Source: Clostridium transplantifaecale
GTDB lineage: Bacteria; Bacillota; Clostridia; Lachnospirales; Lachnospiraceae
Reading direction: 5' to 3'
Length of the DNA: 64,000 nt
Assembly: GCF_900626075.1 (NCBI RefSeq)
Contig: NZ_UYZY01000007.1
Span: forward strand, 214,834 to 278,833
Shown piece after piece: positions 25,728-34,780 of the stretch (its first letter is position 1; every line of letters begins with the position of its first letter). The position numbers and the translations under genes were made by a program. The notes beneath the pieces were generated by a model. The model saw only the letters and a program-made list of their open reading frames with translations. It was not told where the DNA came from and made no database searches.

Positions 25728-26317
25728 ATATTAAAAAAGAGCTGGAAAAAACAGCCGGGATAACGGATGGCCTATATCTCAATGACATCGAGATTGATCC
25801 GTCGGCGGTGAAAGCGATGATGATCAACGAGGTGGTCCCGGCGGATCCGCTTCAGGATTTTTACGGACCGGCGGACGCAGACTACATGAAAACCACAATT
25901 CCTCTTTTTCGGGATGCGGGGGCGGCTGTAACGTCCATTCAGGACATATTGCAGAAGGGAATTTATATTACGAATGCGGTTAAAACTCCAAAGTCGGAGT
26001 ACGCCGTAGAGAAAAGCAGCATTGAAAAAAGCCTGCCTTGTCTGGAAAAGGAGATTGCCCTGTTTCCCAACCTCATGGTCATCATGCTGATGGGGGATGT
26101 GGCGAAGAAAGCTTTTAATGCGATTACAAAAAAAGCAGCAAAGAAGAACGCAGTTCCGGCTGTTTCCACGTACAAGTTAAGAAATACCGAGCTCTATTAC
26201 GGTAATATCAGGATATTGCCGTCTTACATCATGACAGGAGGCAATATCCTGATTGAAAAGTCAAAAGCGCAGATGGCTGCCGAGGACATAGCGACTATGT
26301 TAAAGATTATCTCATAG
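25724..26317 (+). CDS. Uracil-DNA glycosylase family protein
   Basis: 197 residues. The core LMVIMLMGDVAKKAFNAI resembles the central strand and loop of the uracil-DNA glycosylase fold, and the C-terminal LPSYIMTGGNILIEKSK has the position of the second active-site loop. The canonical HPSPL is not seen, so glycosylase activity is uncertain. Such proteins are commonly found downstream of WYL regulators in Firmicutes, as here, with a 4-base overlap. Confidence 0.7.
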   Translation: MNIKKELEKTAGITDGLYLNDIEIDPSAVKAMMINEVVPADPLQDFYGPADADYMKTTIPLFRDAGAAVTSIQDILQKGIYITNAVKTPKSEYAVEKSSIEKSLPCLEKEIALFPNLMVIMLMGDVAKKAFNAITKKAAKKNAVPAVSTYKLRNTELYYGNIRILPSYIMTGGNILIEKSKAQMAAEDIATMLKIIS

Positions 26318-26330
26318 TCTGTTTTTCCCG

Positions 26331-27776
26331 CTATTCACTGCAGCCGCCCATCTCATAAAGAAGGGCAATCATATGTTTGATGGATTCTTTATAATCCAGG
26401 AGGCGTATGTTTTCATCCGGGGCATGGTGGTTTCCGTCGGTATTTCCGGGGCCGGCCCCAACGATAGGCATCTGGGGCCACGCGCGGTGGAAATAGATGG
26501 CAGGGCCTCCGCCGAGCTGTGTCGGTTCAATGACCATGGGCTCCCGGTATACCTTTGCGGCCGCACGGATGAGCTGGTCTTTGAACGGGATATCGACCGG
26601 CGTGCGGACCGGGGTGTTCACTCCGCGGGCTGATATTATGATATCGGAGAAGCCGCGGCGGTCCAGGTGTTCCCGGAATTGGCGCTCCACCTTTTTCGGA
26701 TCCTGGTTGGCGACAAGATAAAAGGAGACCCTGGCCGAGGCCTTGTGCGGTACAATCCCGCGGATTCCGTTGTACATTTCCCCGGCCTCCAGGCCGCATA
26801 TGGAAACGGAAGGTTCCATATAAATCTGTTTTTTTAACTGAAGGCCTGTGGCATCCCTGAGAAAGGAGCCGAGCTTCATCTTATTCTTTAAATCATCCTC
26901 ATCGTAGGGAAATGATTCCAGAATTTTTTCATCGTCTGTGGTGACGGGGAGCACGTCTTCATAAAATCCGTCGATGGCAATCCGCTCGTCCTCATTTTTC
27001 AGGCTGGCGAGGGCCCAGACAAGACGCCAGGAGGCGCTGGGGATTACGGTTCCCATTCTGGCATGGACATCCTTTGCCGACGTCTCCACGGACAAATCAA
27101 AACTGATGCTGCCGCGCACGCCGAATCTGGCCCACGGACGTCCTTTGCTGTCTTTGCGCCCGTTTTCCCACAGGCAGGCATCGGCTTTCGTGAGTTCCTT
27201 AAAAAGTTCCGGCTGCCGGGCTGTAAACTTACCCAGGGAAGGGCTGCTGGTTTCCTCATCTCCCTCGAAAAAGAATTTCACATTGACCGGAAGCTTCCCC
27301 GTGACTGCAAGAACGGCCTGAACGGCCTGTATGCGGGACAGAAGAGGCCCTTTATTGTCGGAAACTCCCCTGGCGTACATGACTTCGTCACGGATTTCAG
27401 GAATAAAGGGGGAGGAGCTCCAAAGTTCCTTCTTTCCTTCCTGGACAACGTCATAATGGTTATAAAAGAGCAGGGTGGGGAGCGGATTCCCGGCGGTGTT
27501 GACTTGCATTGAGCTTCCCTCCTGCGGTATTTCCCGTATTTTCCGTGATGTTCCGGCTATACAGGCAGATATGACGGCATTTCCTCCCTCAACCGGATGA
27601 CATCTGTGGGGAATGTTTAAGCGGCCTAATTTATTTAAAATCCATTCCCTTGTCTGCGAAAGACCCTGTTCATCCCCGGCTGCACTGCGGTAGGAACAGA
27701 GTTCTACAAGTTCTTCCACCATTTCCCCAAAATGCTGATCAACATAGTCAAAAATTTCCTGCATCATGTTTTCCAT
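26331..27776 (-). CDS. M20-family metallopeptidase (dipeptidase-like)
   Basis: 481 residues from ATG 27776, favoured over 27788 because a GGAGG sits 5 bases upstream of it. Zinc ligands: NHYDVVQ (His), ARGVSDNKG (bridging Asp), EGDEETSSPSL (catalytic Glu and ligand) and GNHHAPDENI near the C-terminus. A dimerisation domain lies at about 215-365. Family members hydrolyse dipeptides or deacylate amino acids in the cytosol. It is adjacent to a Crp/Fnr regulator, a YfcC transporter and an M28 peptidase, so a peptide-use block is inferred. A Crp/Fnr-type palindrome lies upstream. Confidence 0.9.
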   Translation of the reverse strand: MENMMQEIFDYVDQHFGEMVEELVELCSYRSAAGDEQGLSQTREWILNKLGRLNIPHRCHPVEGGNAVISACIAGTSRKIREIPQEGSSMQVNTAGNPLPTLLFYNHYDVVQEGKKELWSSSPFIPEIRDEVMYARGVSDNKGPLLSRIQAVQAVLAVTGKLPVNVKFFFEGDEETSSPSLGKFTARQPELFKELTKADACLWENGRKDSKGRPWARFGVRGSISFDLSVETSAKDVHARMGTVIPSASWRLVWALASLKNEDERIAIDGFYEDVLPVTTDDEKILESFPYDEDDLKNKMKLGSFLRDATGLQLKKQIYMEPSVSICGLEAGEMYNGIRGIVPHKASARVSFYLVANQDPKKVERQFREHLDRRGFSDIIISARGVNTPVRTPVDIPFKDQLIRAAAKVYREPMVIEPTQLGGGPAIYFHRAWPQMPIVGAGPGNTDGNHHAPDENIRLLDYKESIKHMIALLYEMGGCSE

Positions 27777-27842
27777 AACGACCTCCATAAAACCTTCCTG
27801 TACTGGATATAATAACAGTACTGTTCACTTTCACTGCGCCTC

Positions 27843-27902
27843 ATTATAGTAAATAAACGGCCTGTGATCGATAGGATTCATTACAGTGTAACAAATGTTA
27901 CA
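27843..27902 (-). promoter_or_regulatory. Promoter and Crp/Fnr-type palindrome for the M20 peptidase
   Basis: On the minus strand TATAAT is at 27848-27843. TGTAACAAATGTTACA at 27887-27902 is centred about 57 bases before the expected start. There is no good -35, which fits an activator-dependent promoter. Confidence 0.55.
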
Positions 27903-27981
27903 GTGATACCGCGGGAATTTTAATACAGAGGCGGCAGAAACCGCAGAAACGCCGTCGGACCAGGAGGGCGTCCGGCGGCAT

Positions 27982-28650
27982 TCAGCAGTCTGTTATATGG
28001 TCTTTACTAATCTGTATCCTCTTATTTACCACCCGGAGGAAACCTTCCTGGGCGAGCTCGCTTACGAAGCGGCTGACCGTCACACGGTTGCTTCCGATGA
28101 TGGAGGCAATGTCTCTATGGTAATAATCATGGGACAGGGGATACCATTCGCCGTCCGCGCTGGAGGACGGATCAGACAGCATGATAAACAGCTTTTTGAG
28201 GCGGTCTTTGGTGCGTTCCAGTATGACGCTTTCCAGCTCCCTCTGCAGATATGCCCTTTTGGCGCTGATGCTGTTAATCAGGGCGTTGCGGAACACGGGG
28301 TTTTCGATCAGCGTCCGATAGACGTTCCGGTCAATCCGGTACAGGGTCAGCGGCGTCCGGGCCCAGGAGTAGCGCTCCGCGATTCTTATATCGGCGCCGT
28401 CACTGAACAGGCCTTCTGCGAGAAACCAGCCGTCCGTCAATATGTAGGAAAGCTTCTCCTGCCCGTCTCCGTTGAACATCGTATGGGCGCTCTGGCCTGC
28501 ATACAGGTAGGAGATTTCCCGAAGGATGTCGCCCGGTTTCACATAGTAGGTTCCCTGCGGGATATCCTCTCGTCTGGCATATCGTTCTATCAGGAGCTTC
28601 AGTTCTTCATTTTCCCGGGGTTCAAAATTCACACAATATTCTCTATCCAC
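27982..28650 (-). CDS. Crp/Fnr-family transcriptional regulator
   Basis: 222 residues from a GTG at 28650 with GAGGTAAC upstream. N-terminal cNMP-binding-like barrel (GTYYVKPGDILREISYLYAG) and C-terminal winged helix (HRDIASIIGSNRVTVSRFVSELAQEGFLRVV). No Cys cluster for an Fe-S centre. It lies between two promoters that both carry the TGTAAC palindrome (27887 and 28768), so it is the natural candidate to bind them. It is divergent from the YfcC transporter gene. Confidence 0.9.
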   Translation of the reverse strand: MDREYCVNFEPRENEELKLLIERYARREDIPQGTYYVKPGDILREISYLYAGQSAHTMFNGDGQEKLSYILTDGWFLAEGLFSDGADIRIAERYSWARTPLTLYRIDRNVYRTLIENPVFRNALINSISAKRAYLQRELESVILERTKDRLKKLFIMLSDPSSSADGEWYPLSHDYYHRDIASIIGSNRVTVSRFVSELAQEGFLRVVNKRIQISKDHITDC

Positions 28651-28767
28651 ATCGTTACCTCGAAATTCGTCTGTCTACGGTATCTGCCGATTCTAAGCTG
28701 TCGTTTGTCTTATTGGAAATTTTATCATTGAATAGACGGTCCGTCAAGAAACGGCTCGGGGAAGTGG

Positions 28768-28828
28768 TGTAACAAAAGTTACACTGTTACAAATTTTGTT
28801 GAGATACTTCGGGCATATCTGATATAGT
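28768..28828 (+). promoter_or_regulatory. Promoter and Crp/Fnr-type palindrome for the YfcC/M28 operon
   Basis: TGTAACAAAAGTTACA (28768-28783), then TTGAGA (28799-28804), an 18-base spacer and TATAGT (28823-28828). The palindrome is centred about 60 bases before the expected start, the class I activator position. Confidence 0.6.
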
Positions 28829-28862
28829 TTTCGCTATCAAAAGCAAAGGAGAAGAGGGGAAG

Positions 28863-30269
28863 ATGAGTAACGAGACGAAAAAAAAATTCCAAATTCCGCA
28901 TGTGTTTGTCATTCTGGTGATGCTTGTGGTAATCGTTACGGCGATGACGTATTTTGTGCCGGCAGGGGAGTATGCCAGGATTGAAAATGCCGCTACGGGA
29001 AAGAAGATGGTAGATCCGGGATCATTTGCCTGGGTAGCGCAGAATCCAATCAGTTTCTTAAAGATACCCAACTATATTGTGAAGGCTCTGTCGGGTTCCA
29101 GTCTGATTTGGATGACTATTTTCAGCGCGGCTTCAATTGAAGTGCTGCTGGCTACGGGAGCGTTTGACGCGGCTATCAACAGGATGATCCACAAATACAA
29201 GAACAGCGAAAAAATGCTTTTAATTGTCACGATTGCTGTATTTGGGATTTACGGGATGAGGCAGAATCCGGTGGGCATGGTGGGATTTATACCGATTCTC
29301 GTGCTGTTCTGCCGTATGTGCGGCTATGATGCGATTGTGGCATCCGCTATCATAATCCTGGCAGCGGGAGGCAGCCAGAGCATTGGCCCCGTGGCCCCGG
29401 CAACGACGGCAATTGCCCAGGGATTTGCAGACCTCCCAATTTTTTCGGGAATTGGATACCGCCTTTTACTGTGTGCGGCGCTCCTCGTGGTCAACGGGTA
29501 TTTCATCGTGTCATACGCCATGAAGGTTAAGAAAAATCCGAAGGACAGTATCATATTCGAGATAGAGGAAGAAGCCAGAAAGGGCGGCTACGACTTAAGC
29601 ATTGACAGGGAACAGACGATTTCCAGGCGCCAAATCGCGGTGCTTCTTGTGTTTCTGGCAAGCACGGCGCTCCAGGTATACGGCGGAATCAAACTCGGAT
29701 GGGGGAATACGGAGACGGCGGTACAGTTTGTGTGGCTTGCGGTAATCGGCGGCCTTGCCGGCGGATTGTCTCCCAGCGATATTTCAAAGAAATTCAGCAA
29801 AGGGGCTGCTAAAATGATGACTGCGGCCATCATGATCGGCATTGCAACGGCAATCTCCAGTATCCTGACGGAGGGTAAAATTATCGATACGATAGTCAAT
29901 GCGATTGCGGGAGTGCTGATGGCATGCCCGGCATTCCTTCAGGGTCCGCTGATGTTCTTTGCCAACCTGATTATCAATGTATTTATTCCGTCCGGTTCGG
30001 GACAGGCGGCGGCCGTGATGCCTCTGATGACCCCGGTGGCGGATCTGATCGGCATGACGAGGCAGTCTGTTGTACTGGCATTTAATTTCGGAGACGGCCT
30101 GGGTAATTATATCCTGCCGATGTCGTCCGCACTGATGGCCAATCTGATGGCTGCGGGCGTTCCTTACGACAAATGGATGAAATTCATGGGCAGGATTTTT
30201 GCCGCCTGGATTGTCATATCATGTGTGGGTATGGTAATCGCCCAGGTAATCCACTACGGTCCATTCTGA
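28863..30269 (+). CDS. YfcC/DcuC-family membrane transporter
   Basis: 468 residues with about 11-12 membrane segments. It opens IPHVFVILVMLVVIVTAMTYFVPAGEYAR, the standard start of the YfcC family (PF03606). Also present are QNPVGMVGFIPILVLF, AAGGSQSIGPVAPATT and the late IPSGSGQAAAVMPLMTPVADLIG. Members move C4-dicarboxylates, arginine/ornithine or peptides; next to two peptidases, uptake of small peptides or acylated amino acids is inferred. The M28 peptidase gene follows after 13 bases. Confidence 0.9.
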   Translation: MSNETKKKFQIPHVFVILVMLVVIVTAMTYFVPAGEYARIENAATGKKMVDPGSFAWVAQNPISFLKIPNYIVKALSGSSLIWMTIFSAASIEVLLATGAFDAAINRMIHKYKNSEKMLLIVTIAVFGIYGMRQNPVGMVGFIPILVLFCRMCGYDAIVASAIIILAAGGSQSIGPVAPATTAIAQGFADLPIFSGIGYRLLLCAALLVVNGYFIVSYAMKVKKNPKDSIIFEIEEEARKGGYDLSIDREQTISRRQIAVLLVFLASTALQVYGGIKLGWGNTETAVQFVWLAVIGGLAGGLSPSDISKKFSKGAAKMMTAAIMIGIATAISSILTEGKIIDTIVNAIAGVLMACPAFLQGPLMFFANLIINVFIPSGSGQAAAVMPLMTPVADLIGMTRQSVVLAFNFGDGLGNYILPMSSALMANLMAAGVPYDKWMKFMGRIFAAWIVISCVGMVIAQVIHYGPF

Positions 30270-30282
30270 TGGAGAGTATAAG

Positions 30283-31977
30283 ATGAAACAGACAGAGACA
30301 GAACTGTTAAATGAAATCAGCAGAGATAATATGCTGGAAACGGTGGGACGGTTTAATGAGCTGTTCCGTTACAGCGGCACGGAGGACGGAGAAAAAGCGG
30401 CCGGCTACCTGAAAGAGAAGCTGGACTGTTACGGTGTTCCGTATGAGCTTTGTGAATATGAGGGATTCTTCAGTACCCCCTTGTCCGCAGAGGTGACGGT
30501 GGAGGGAAAACAATACCGTCTTGTTGGCGATGTGTACAGTGAGGAGGCCGACGGACTGTCCGGCGAGTTGTATTACGACTTTCCGTGCAGGGAGAAAAAA
30601 CGGTCGCAAAGGCAGGAACATGAACGTTTCAGGGCATTTTTCGGCAAAATCGTCCTGACCTGGGATGGAAAGGGTGATTTTGCAAGAAAAGCCCTGGATG
30701 CCGGAGCGCTGGCGGTCCTACATATCTGCGGCACGAAAGGCGGCTATATCCATCACAGCAATATCGGAAGTGTCTGGGGAATGCCGGGGCTTGATGAAGC
30801 TGTTTATATGCGTTTTCTTCCGTCGGCCGGAATCAGCCGTGAGGACGGGGAGGAATTAATCGGGATTCTGGCAGAAGGAAAACGGGAAGCCGTTCTCTCG
30901 GTTAAGATGGACACCGGAATCAGGAAGAGTACGATGGTTATTGCCGACATACCCGGGAAAAGTGAAAATTTTGTCCTGGTGTCGGGGCACTATGATTCCT
31001 GGTATGAGGGAATTACGGATAATGCCGTCAGCGATGCGATTCTTCTGGAGTATGCACGGATTCTGAATAAACGACGCGGCCTCCTGCGCCGCGGAATCAG
31101 GATTGCCTGGTGGTCGGGCCATTCCGACGGACGTTTTTCCGGTTCCGCCTGGTACTGCGACAGCCATTACAGCCAGCTTAAAAAGCGCTGCGTAGCCCAT
31201 GTCAACCTGGATTTGACAGGATGCAGAAATGCGGAGCAAATCGTGGCGCGCACTGCCGGTACGGAGGGACTTGATTTTACCGGAAAACTGATTGAGAAAT
31301 ACACGGGAAAACGGCCCGACGCCTACGTTCCGATGATACGCGGCGCGGACCAGTCCTTCTGGGGAGCCGATATCCCCATCACGATTATGTTAAAGTATGA
31401 GCCGGAAAAAGACAGGCGTCTGTCGGACTGCCCCAGCGGAGGCCCGTGGTGGCACACACCGGAGGACACGCTCGATAAGCTGGATGAGACAATCATGATG
31501 CGTGATGCCGGAATCAATCTGGAACTGATCAAAGCCATTGAGGGGGCTGAGATCCTGCCGGTCAACATCCCGGAATTCACCCGGGATATGGACGAACGGC
31601 TGAACCGGATTCTGGCTTCATTGACAAAAGACTTTGACGGCCGTGAAATCAGAGAAGTATGGCAGAGAGCCAAAGAGAGCCTGACTGCATTTGAGGGAAT
31701 GACAGAAAAGGGTCTGGCAGAAGATTTAGATATAAAGACGGTTGTGGGGAAGGCGCTCCACCTGTTTTACTGCAGGAAAGACGCCTATACCCACGACTGC
31801 GGATGCCCGTTCGGGGTATTTGCCGATATAGCGCAGTTTGGAGGAATTACCAGGGATAACACAGAGAGAGCGTATTATCTGATGGCCTTAACTGACTTTA
31901 TGCGGTACAAAAACCGGCTGTGCAATGGATTGGAAGAGATGATAACATATATAGAAGGAATGACCCTGCGCAGATAG
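30283..31977 (+). CDS. M28-family metallopeptidase with PA-like insert
   Basis: 564 residues. The catalytic core includes VSGHYDSWYEGITDNAVSDA (first His and bridging Asp ligand), WWSGHSDGRFSGSAWY (catalytic acid region altered from the usual EExG) and WWHTPEDTLDKLDE (last His). A protease-associated-like region lies at about 60-200. There is no signal peptide, so it is cytosolic, unlike many secreted M28 aminopeptidases. It is cotranscribed with the YfcC transporter, and a terminator follows. The unusual SGHSDG where family members have E-E residues may alter activity. Confidence 0.85.
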   Translation: MKQTETELLNEISRDNMLETVGRFNELFRYSGTEDGEKAAGYLKEKLDCYGVPYELCEYEGFFSTPLSAEVTVEGKQYRLVGDVYSEEADGLSGELYYDFPCREKKRSQRQEHERFRAFFGKIVLTWDGKGDFARKALDAGALAVLHICGTKGGYIHHSNIGSVWGMPGLDEAVYMRFLPSAGISREDGEELIGILAEGKREAVLSVKMDTGIRKSTMVIADIPGKSENFVLVSGHYDSWYEGITDNAVSDAILLEYARILNKRRGLLRRGIRIAWWSGHSDGRFSGSAWYCDSHYSQLKKRCVAHVNLDLTGCRNAEQIVARTAGTEGLDFTGKLIEKYTGKRPDAYVPMIRGADQSFWGADIPITIMLKYEPEKDRRLSDCPSGGPWWHTPEDTLDKLDETIMMRDAGINLELIKAIEGAEILPVNIPEFTRDMDERLNRILASLTKDFDGREIREVWQRAKESLTAFEGMTEKGLAEDLDIKTVVGKALHLFYCRKDAYTHDCGCPFGVFADIAQFGGITRDNTERAYYLMALTDFMRYKNRLCNGLEEMITYIEGMTLRR

Positions 31978-32005
31978 AGGCGCGCCGGGGATTGCCAACG
32001 GACAG

Positions 32006-32057
32006 GGAACTTTGCCGGAGCAGGAGTAGGATTCTGCTCCGGTAAAGTTCCTTTTTT
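32006..32057 (+). terminator. Rho-independent terminator
   Basis: GGAACTTTGCCGGAGCAG (32006-32023) pairs, with one mismatch, with CTGCTCCGGTAAAGTTCC (32034-32051), followed by TTTTTT. It ends the YfcC/M28 operon, next to the left end of composite element copy 2. Confidence 0.88.
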
Positions 32058-32121
32058 GGGTTTGGTTGAGATGAGAGGACGCCTCTGTAAGACGGCGGAC
32101 GGGGGGAGGTTGGATGGATGA

Positions 32122-32318
32122 GTCTTCAGTCCCGGCGGGAAGTTGTGGTGAGGGGGAATCCAGGAGAAAAAATTCCTACGGGGACTCGCTCCCGCTTGTG
32201 GAATGCGCAACGGGTGCTAGATTCGAAAATACCTCATCAAGCACCGGCGGATTCCAATGTCCCCTTCGGAAAGTTTTCTCCTTCCTTCCCGGGGCAGGTT
32301 GTCGACGGGACTGAAAAC
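32122..32318 (+). repeat. Hairpin unit of composite element copy 2, left
   Basis: A 197-bp unit from GTCTTCAGTCCCGG to CGGGACTGAAAAC. The inner blocks GGAGAAAA and TGGAAT are paired, as in unit A of copy 1. The terminal GAAAAC is the one end that has lost perfect pairing. Confidence 0.78.
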
Positions 32319-32858
32319 TCAGTGAAGGTTGTCGCCCTGTCCGTCGTCTTCAGAGGTTGATTGTCTCTTTCGTCAAGCAGTGCGGAGGGAGGTCTTATCG
32401 CGGTCACTATGTAGTCGTGAATCTTTTACCTTGAGGTATTTCGGGCTGTATTCAGAGATAATATAAAGTAATATTTTACGATTGATTAAAAATTAAGTGG
32501 TTATTTAAGGATAGGTCAGGTGCTAAAGCTCAAACTAACCAATTTAATACCAAATAGGAGGCATTCTCCTGGTATTCGAGAAAAGTAGTGGCAGCGATAA
32601 TACCTCCCCCTTTGAAGGAATAAGAACAAATCAGCGGCCGCAGGCCGGGGTTCATATAATGTACCCATAAGTGTGGACACGGAACGAAGTGGGGGCCCCA
32701 TCTTTTAGACATCCCCCACATCCCATTCCCCTTATCGTGGACACACCTTATGGAAAGACAGGAGGGACGTATCTGACCTGGATGATGGCCGCACATCCTT
32801 TTCCTTTCGACACATTCCGCCGCCTATGGTATTCTTAAGCAAGAACAGGAGGAATCCC

Positions 32859-33278
32859 ATGATTAAAAATCTTTTCACCGCTGAGCAGGTTTTGGTGCTG
32901 CGTGAAAACCCTTTCACCTACCGGGTGGACCAGGCCAGGTTAGCTTTTACCAAGGAATTCAAGGAACTCTTTTATTCGGAGTATCAGGCGGGGATGCCCC
33001 CTCGGCAGATCCTCGAGAAATACGGCTACGATCCCGCCGTCCTCGGCCAGCGCAGGGTATGGGGCATCTCCGGCCATATCCGAGAGCAGTACAACAAATA
33101 TGGCGGTTTCCACGATGGGAGTGTCTCTTCCAGCAGGGCAAATCCCGCCTCTTCGGACTCTGGTATGCCTGTATCGGGAAAAGAGGAACTCAAACAGCTC
33201 CGGCACGAGGTTGATTACCTGAAACAGGAAGTTGCCTTTTTAAAAAAAATTTCCTCCATCCGAACCACAAGGAAGTAG
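32859..33278 (+). CDS. IS3-family transposase OrfA
   Basis: 139 residues from ATG 32859, with AGGAGG 6 bases upstream. It carries a helix-turn-helix-like N-terminal region (EYQAGMPPRQILEKYGYDP) and a C-terminal leucine-zipper-like coil (KEELKQLRHEVDYLKQEVAFLKK). OrfA binds the element's ends. It ends in the A run at 33242-33249, where a -1 slip would join it to orfB. Confidence 0.88.
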   Translation: MIKNLFTAEQVLVLRENPFTYRVDQARLAFTKEFKELFYSEYQAGMPPRQILEKYGYDPAVLGQRRVWGISGHIREQYNKYGGFHDGSVSSSRANPASSDSGMPVSGKEELKQLRHEVDYLKQEVAFLKKISSIRTTRK

Positions 33279-33289
33279 GTGCATGGCTA

Positions 33290-34315
33290 ATGAACGATTC
33301 TTCCTGTGTCTTCGAAATCATCAGTAACACCCTGCAGCAAAGCGGAAATGTCCTTTCAGTGAAAGAACTCTGTTCCACCGCCGGTGTTTCCAGGAGCGGT
33401 TATTATGCCTGGCTGAAAGCGGCCCCGGCCAGAGAACTTCAGGAACAGAAGGACCGTGCGGATTTTGAGCGGATCCTGGCGGCTTACGGGCTCCACGGTT
33501 ACACCAAAGGGGCCAGAGGGATCTACATGGCCCTGCTCCATATGACCCCGCCGGCCGTCATGAACCTGAAAAAGATCCGGAGGCTGATGGATAAGTTTAA
33601 GCTTTCCTGCCCGCACCGGGGCCCCAACCCTTATAAAAGGATGGCAAGGGCCCTGAAAACCAGCCATGTCGCTGATAACCTGCTAAAGCGGGAGTTCGAC
33701 TGCTATGGGCCCAGGATGGTCCTGTTAACCGATATCACTTACCTGCCCTATAACGGGACCTTTGCTTATTTATCAACGGTCCTGGACGCCTTCACCCGGC
33801 AAATCCTTTCGTATGTGCTGAGTGAATCCCTGGAAGTGGATTTTGTCCTTGAAACGGTGAAGCAGCTGGTTAAAAACCATGGGCTTTCCCTTCATGAGGA
33901 AACCATTGTCCACAGTGACCAGGGCTGCCATTATACCAGCTACCGATTTATCCGCATCCTTTCCGACAAGAAGCTGCGCCAGTCCATGTCACGCCGGGGC
34001 AACTGCTGGGACAATGCCCCACAGGAAAGTTTCTTTGGCCATATGAAAGACCACATCCGGGCGAAACTGGCTGGATGCGGGACTTTTCGCGAAGTACAGT
34101 CCATCATTGATGACTATATGGAGTATTACAATAACCGGCGTTACCAGTGGCATCTTGCAAAGCTTGCCCCCAATGAGTTTTACCACTTTATCACCACCGG
34201 AGAATATCCACTGGATATTCCCAACGTACCGGCACTTCCGGCGATTGCCCGGAAACCGGAGGAACTTGGTGCCAGTGCGGGCCCCTCCCGTACCGAGAGT
34301 CACCCAATCATATAG
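33290..34315 (+). CDS. IS3-family transposase OrfB (DDE integrase domain)
   Basis: 341 residues from ATG 33290; the frame is open further upstream past the slippery run, so the natural product is probably an OrfAB fusion. HTH_21-like region at about 25-110 (GVSRSGYYAWLK). The rve integrase domain has all three acidic residues: LLTDITYLPY, VHSDQGCHYTS and DNAPQESFFGHMK. It ends YYNNRRYQWHLAKLAPNEF, as in IS3. The gene looks intact. Confidence 0.93.
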   Translation: MNDSSCVFEIISNTLQQSGNVLSVKELCSTAGVSRSGYYAWLKAAPARELQEQKDRADFERILAAYGLHGYTKGARGIYMALLHMTPPAVMNLKKIRRLMDKFKLSCPHRGPNPYKRMARALKTSHVADNLLKREFDCYGPRMVLLTDITYLPYNGTFAYLSTVLDAFTRQILSYVLSESLEVDFVLETVKQLVKNHGLSLHEETIVHSDQGCHYTSYRFIRILSDKKLRQSMSRRGNCWDNAPQESFFGHMKDHIRAKLAGCGTFREVQSIIDDYMEYYNNRRYQWHLAKLAPNEFYHFITTGEYPLDIPNVPALPAIARKPEELGASAGPSRTESHPII

Positions 34316-34514
34316 AATACCATGGCAGGGGAGAGCGTGTGTCTAAGAATCAGGATACACTTTGGGCCGATTATCCAACCGGGGGGATTCCCTCTGTTTC
34401 AGTGTCCATGATCAAGGCTACACGGAAGGAAGGGTGTCTGAAAAAACGGGTCCCCCACTTCATAAAGTGTCCTTGACAAAGGGGACAGTTCATCAGGATG
34501 GCAAAAACCTTCGC

Positions 34515-34714
34515 GTCTTCAGTCCCGTCGGCAACCTGCCCGGGGAAGGAAGGAGAAAACTTTCCGAAGGGGACATTGGAATCCGCCGGTGCTTGCTGAG
34601 GTTTCTTACGAAGCTAGCATCCGTTGCGCATTCCACAAGCGGGAGCGAGTCCCCGTAGGAATTTTTTCTCCTGGATTCCCCACCCGCGATAACCTAAAAC
34701 CCGGGACTGAAGAC
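34515..34714 (-). repeat. Hairpin unit of composite element copy 2, right
   Basis: A 200-bp unit from GTCTTCAGTCCCG to CGGGACTGAAGAC, inverted relative to the left unit. Confidence 0.78.
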
Positions 34715-34780
34715 TCATAGCTTCCTTCTCACCACCCCGCCCCCCGACCTGACGGCGGCGTTCTCATTTTTCACCCGCCA

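Larger units (their letters stand above)
32660..34487 (+). mobile_element. IS3-family insertion sequence, intact
   Basis: 1.83 kb. The left end TGTACCCATAAGTGTGGACA and right end (reverse complement) TGTCCCCTTTGTCAAGGACA are imperfect terminal inverted repeats that share GAAGTGGGGGNCCC further in. GTTCAT flanks both sides (32650-32655 and 34488-34493); four bases (ATAA) between the left GTTCAT and TGTACC leave the exact left border uncertain. It contains orfA and orfB with a slippery A run between them. It is inserted in the core of a composite palindromic element. Confidence 0.85.
32065..34769 (-). repeat. Composite palindromic element, copy 2, split by an IS3 element
   Basis: Opposite orientation to copy 1: it begins GTTGAGATGAGAGGACGCC and ends GGCGGCGTTCTCATTTTT. 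Hairpin units lie at 32122-32318 and 34515-34714. The core 32319-32655 is clearly homologous to the reverse complement of core 1; shared strings include TATGTAGTCGTGAATCTTTT and GTAGTGGCAGCGA. The insertion sequence at 32660-34487 interrupts the core near its right edge. Without it the element would be about 880 bp. Confidence 0.82.

Noticed and set aside
32859..34315. Frameshifted, dead transposase
   Set aside because: orfA and orfB in different frames are normal for IS3 elements; the A run and intact catalytic residues argue for a working element.
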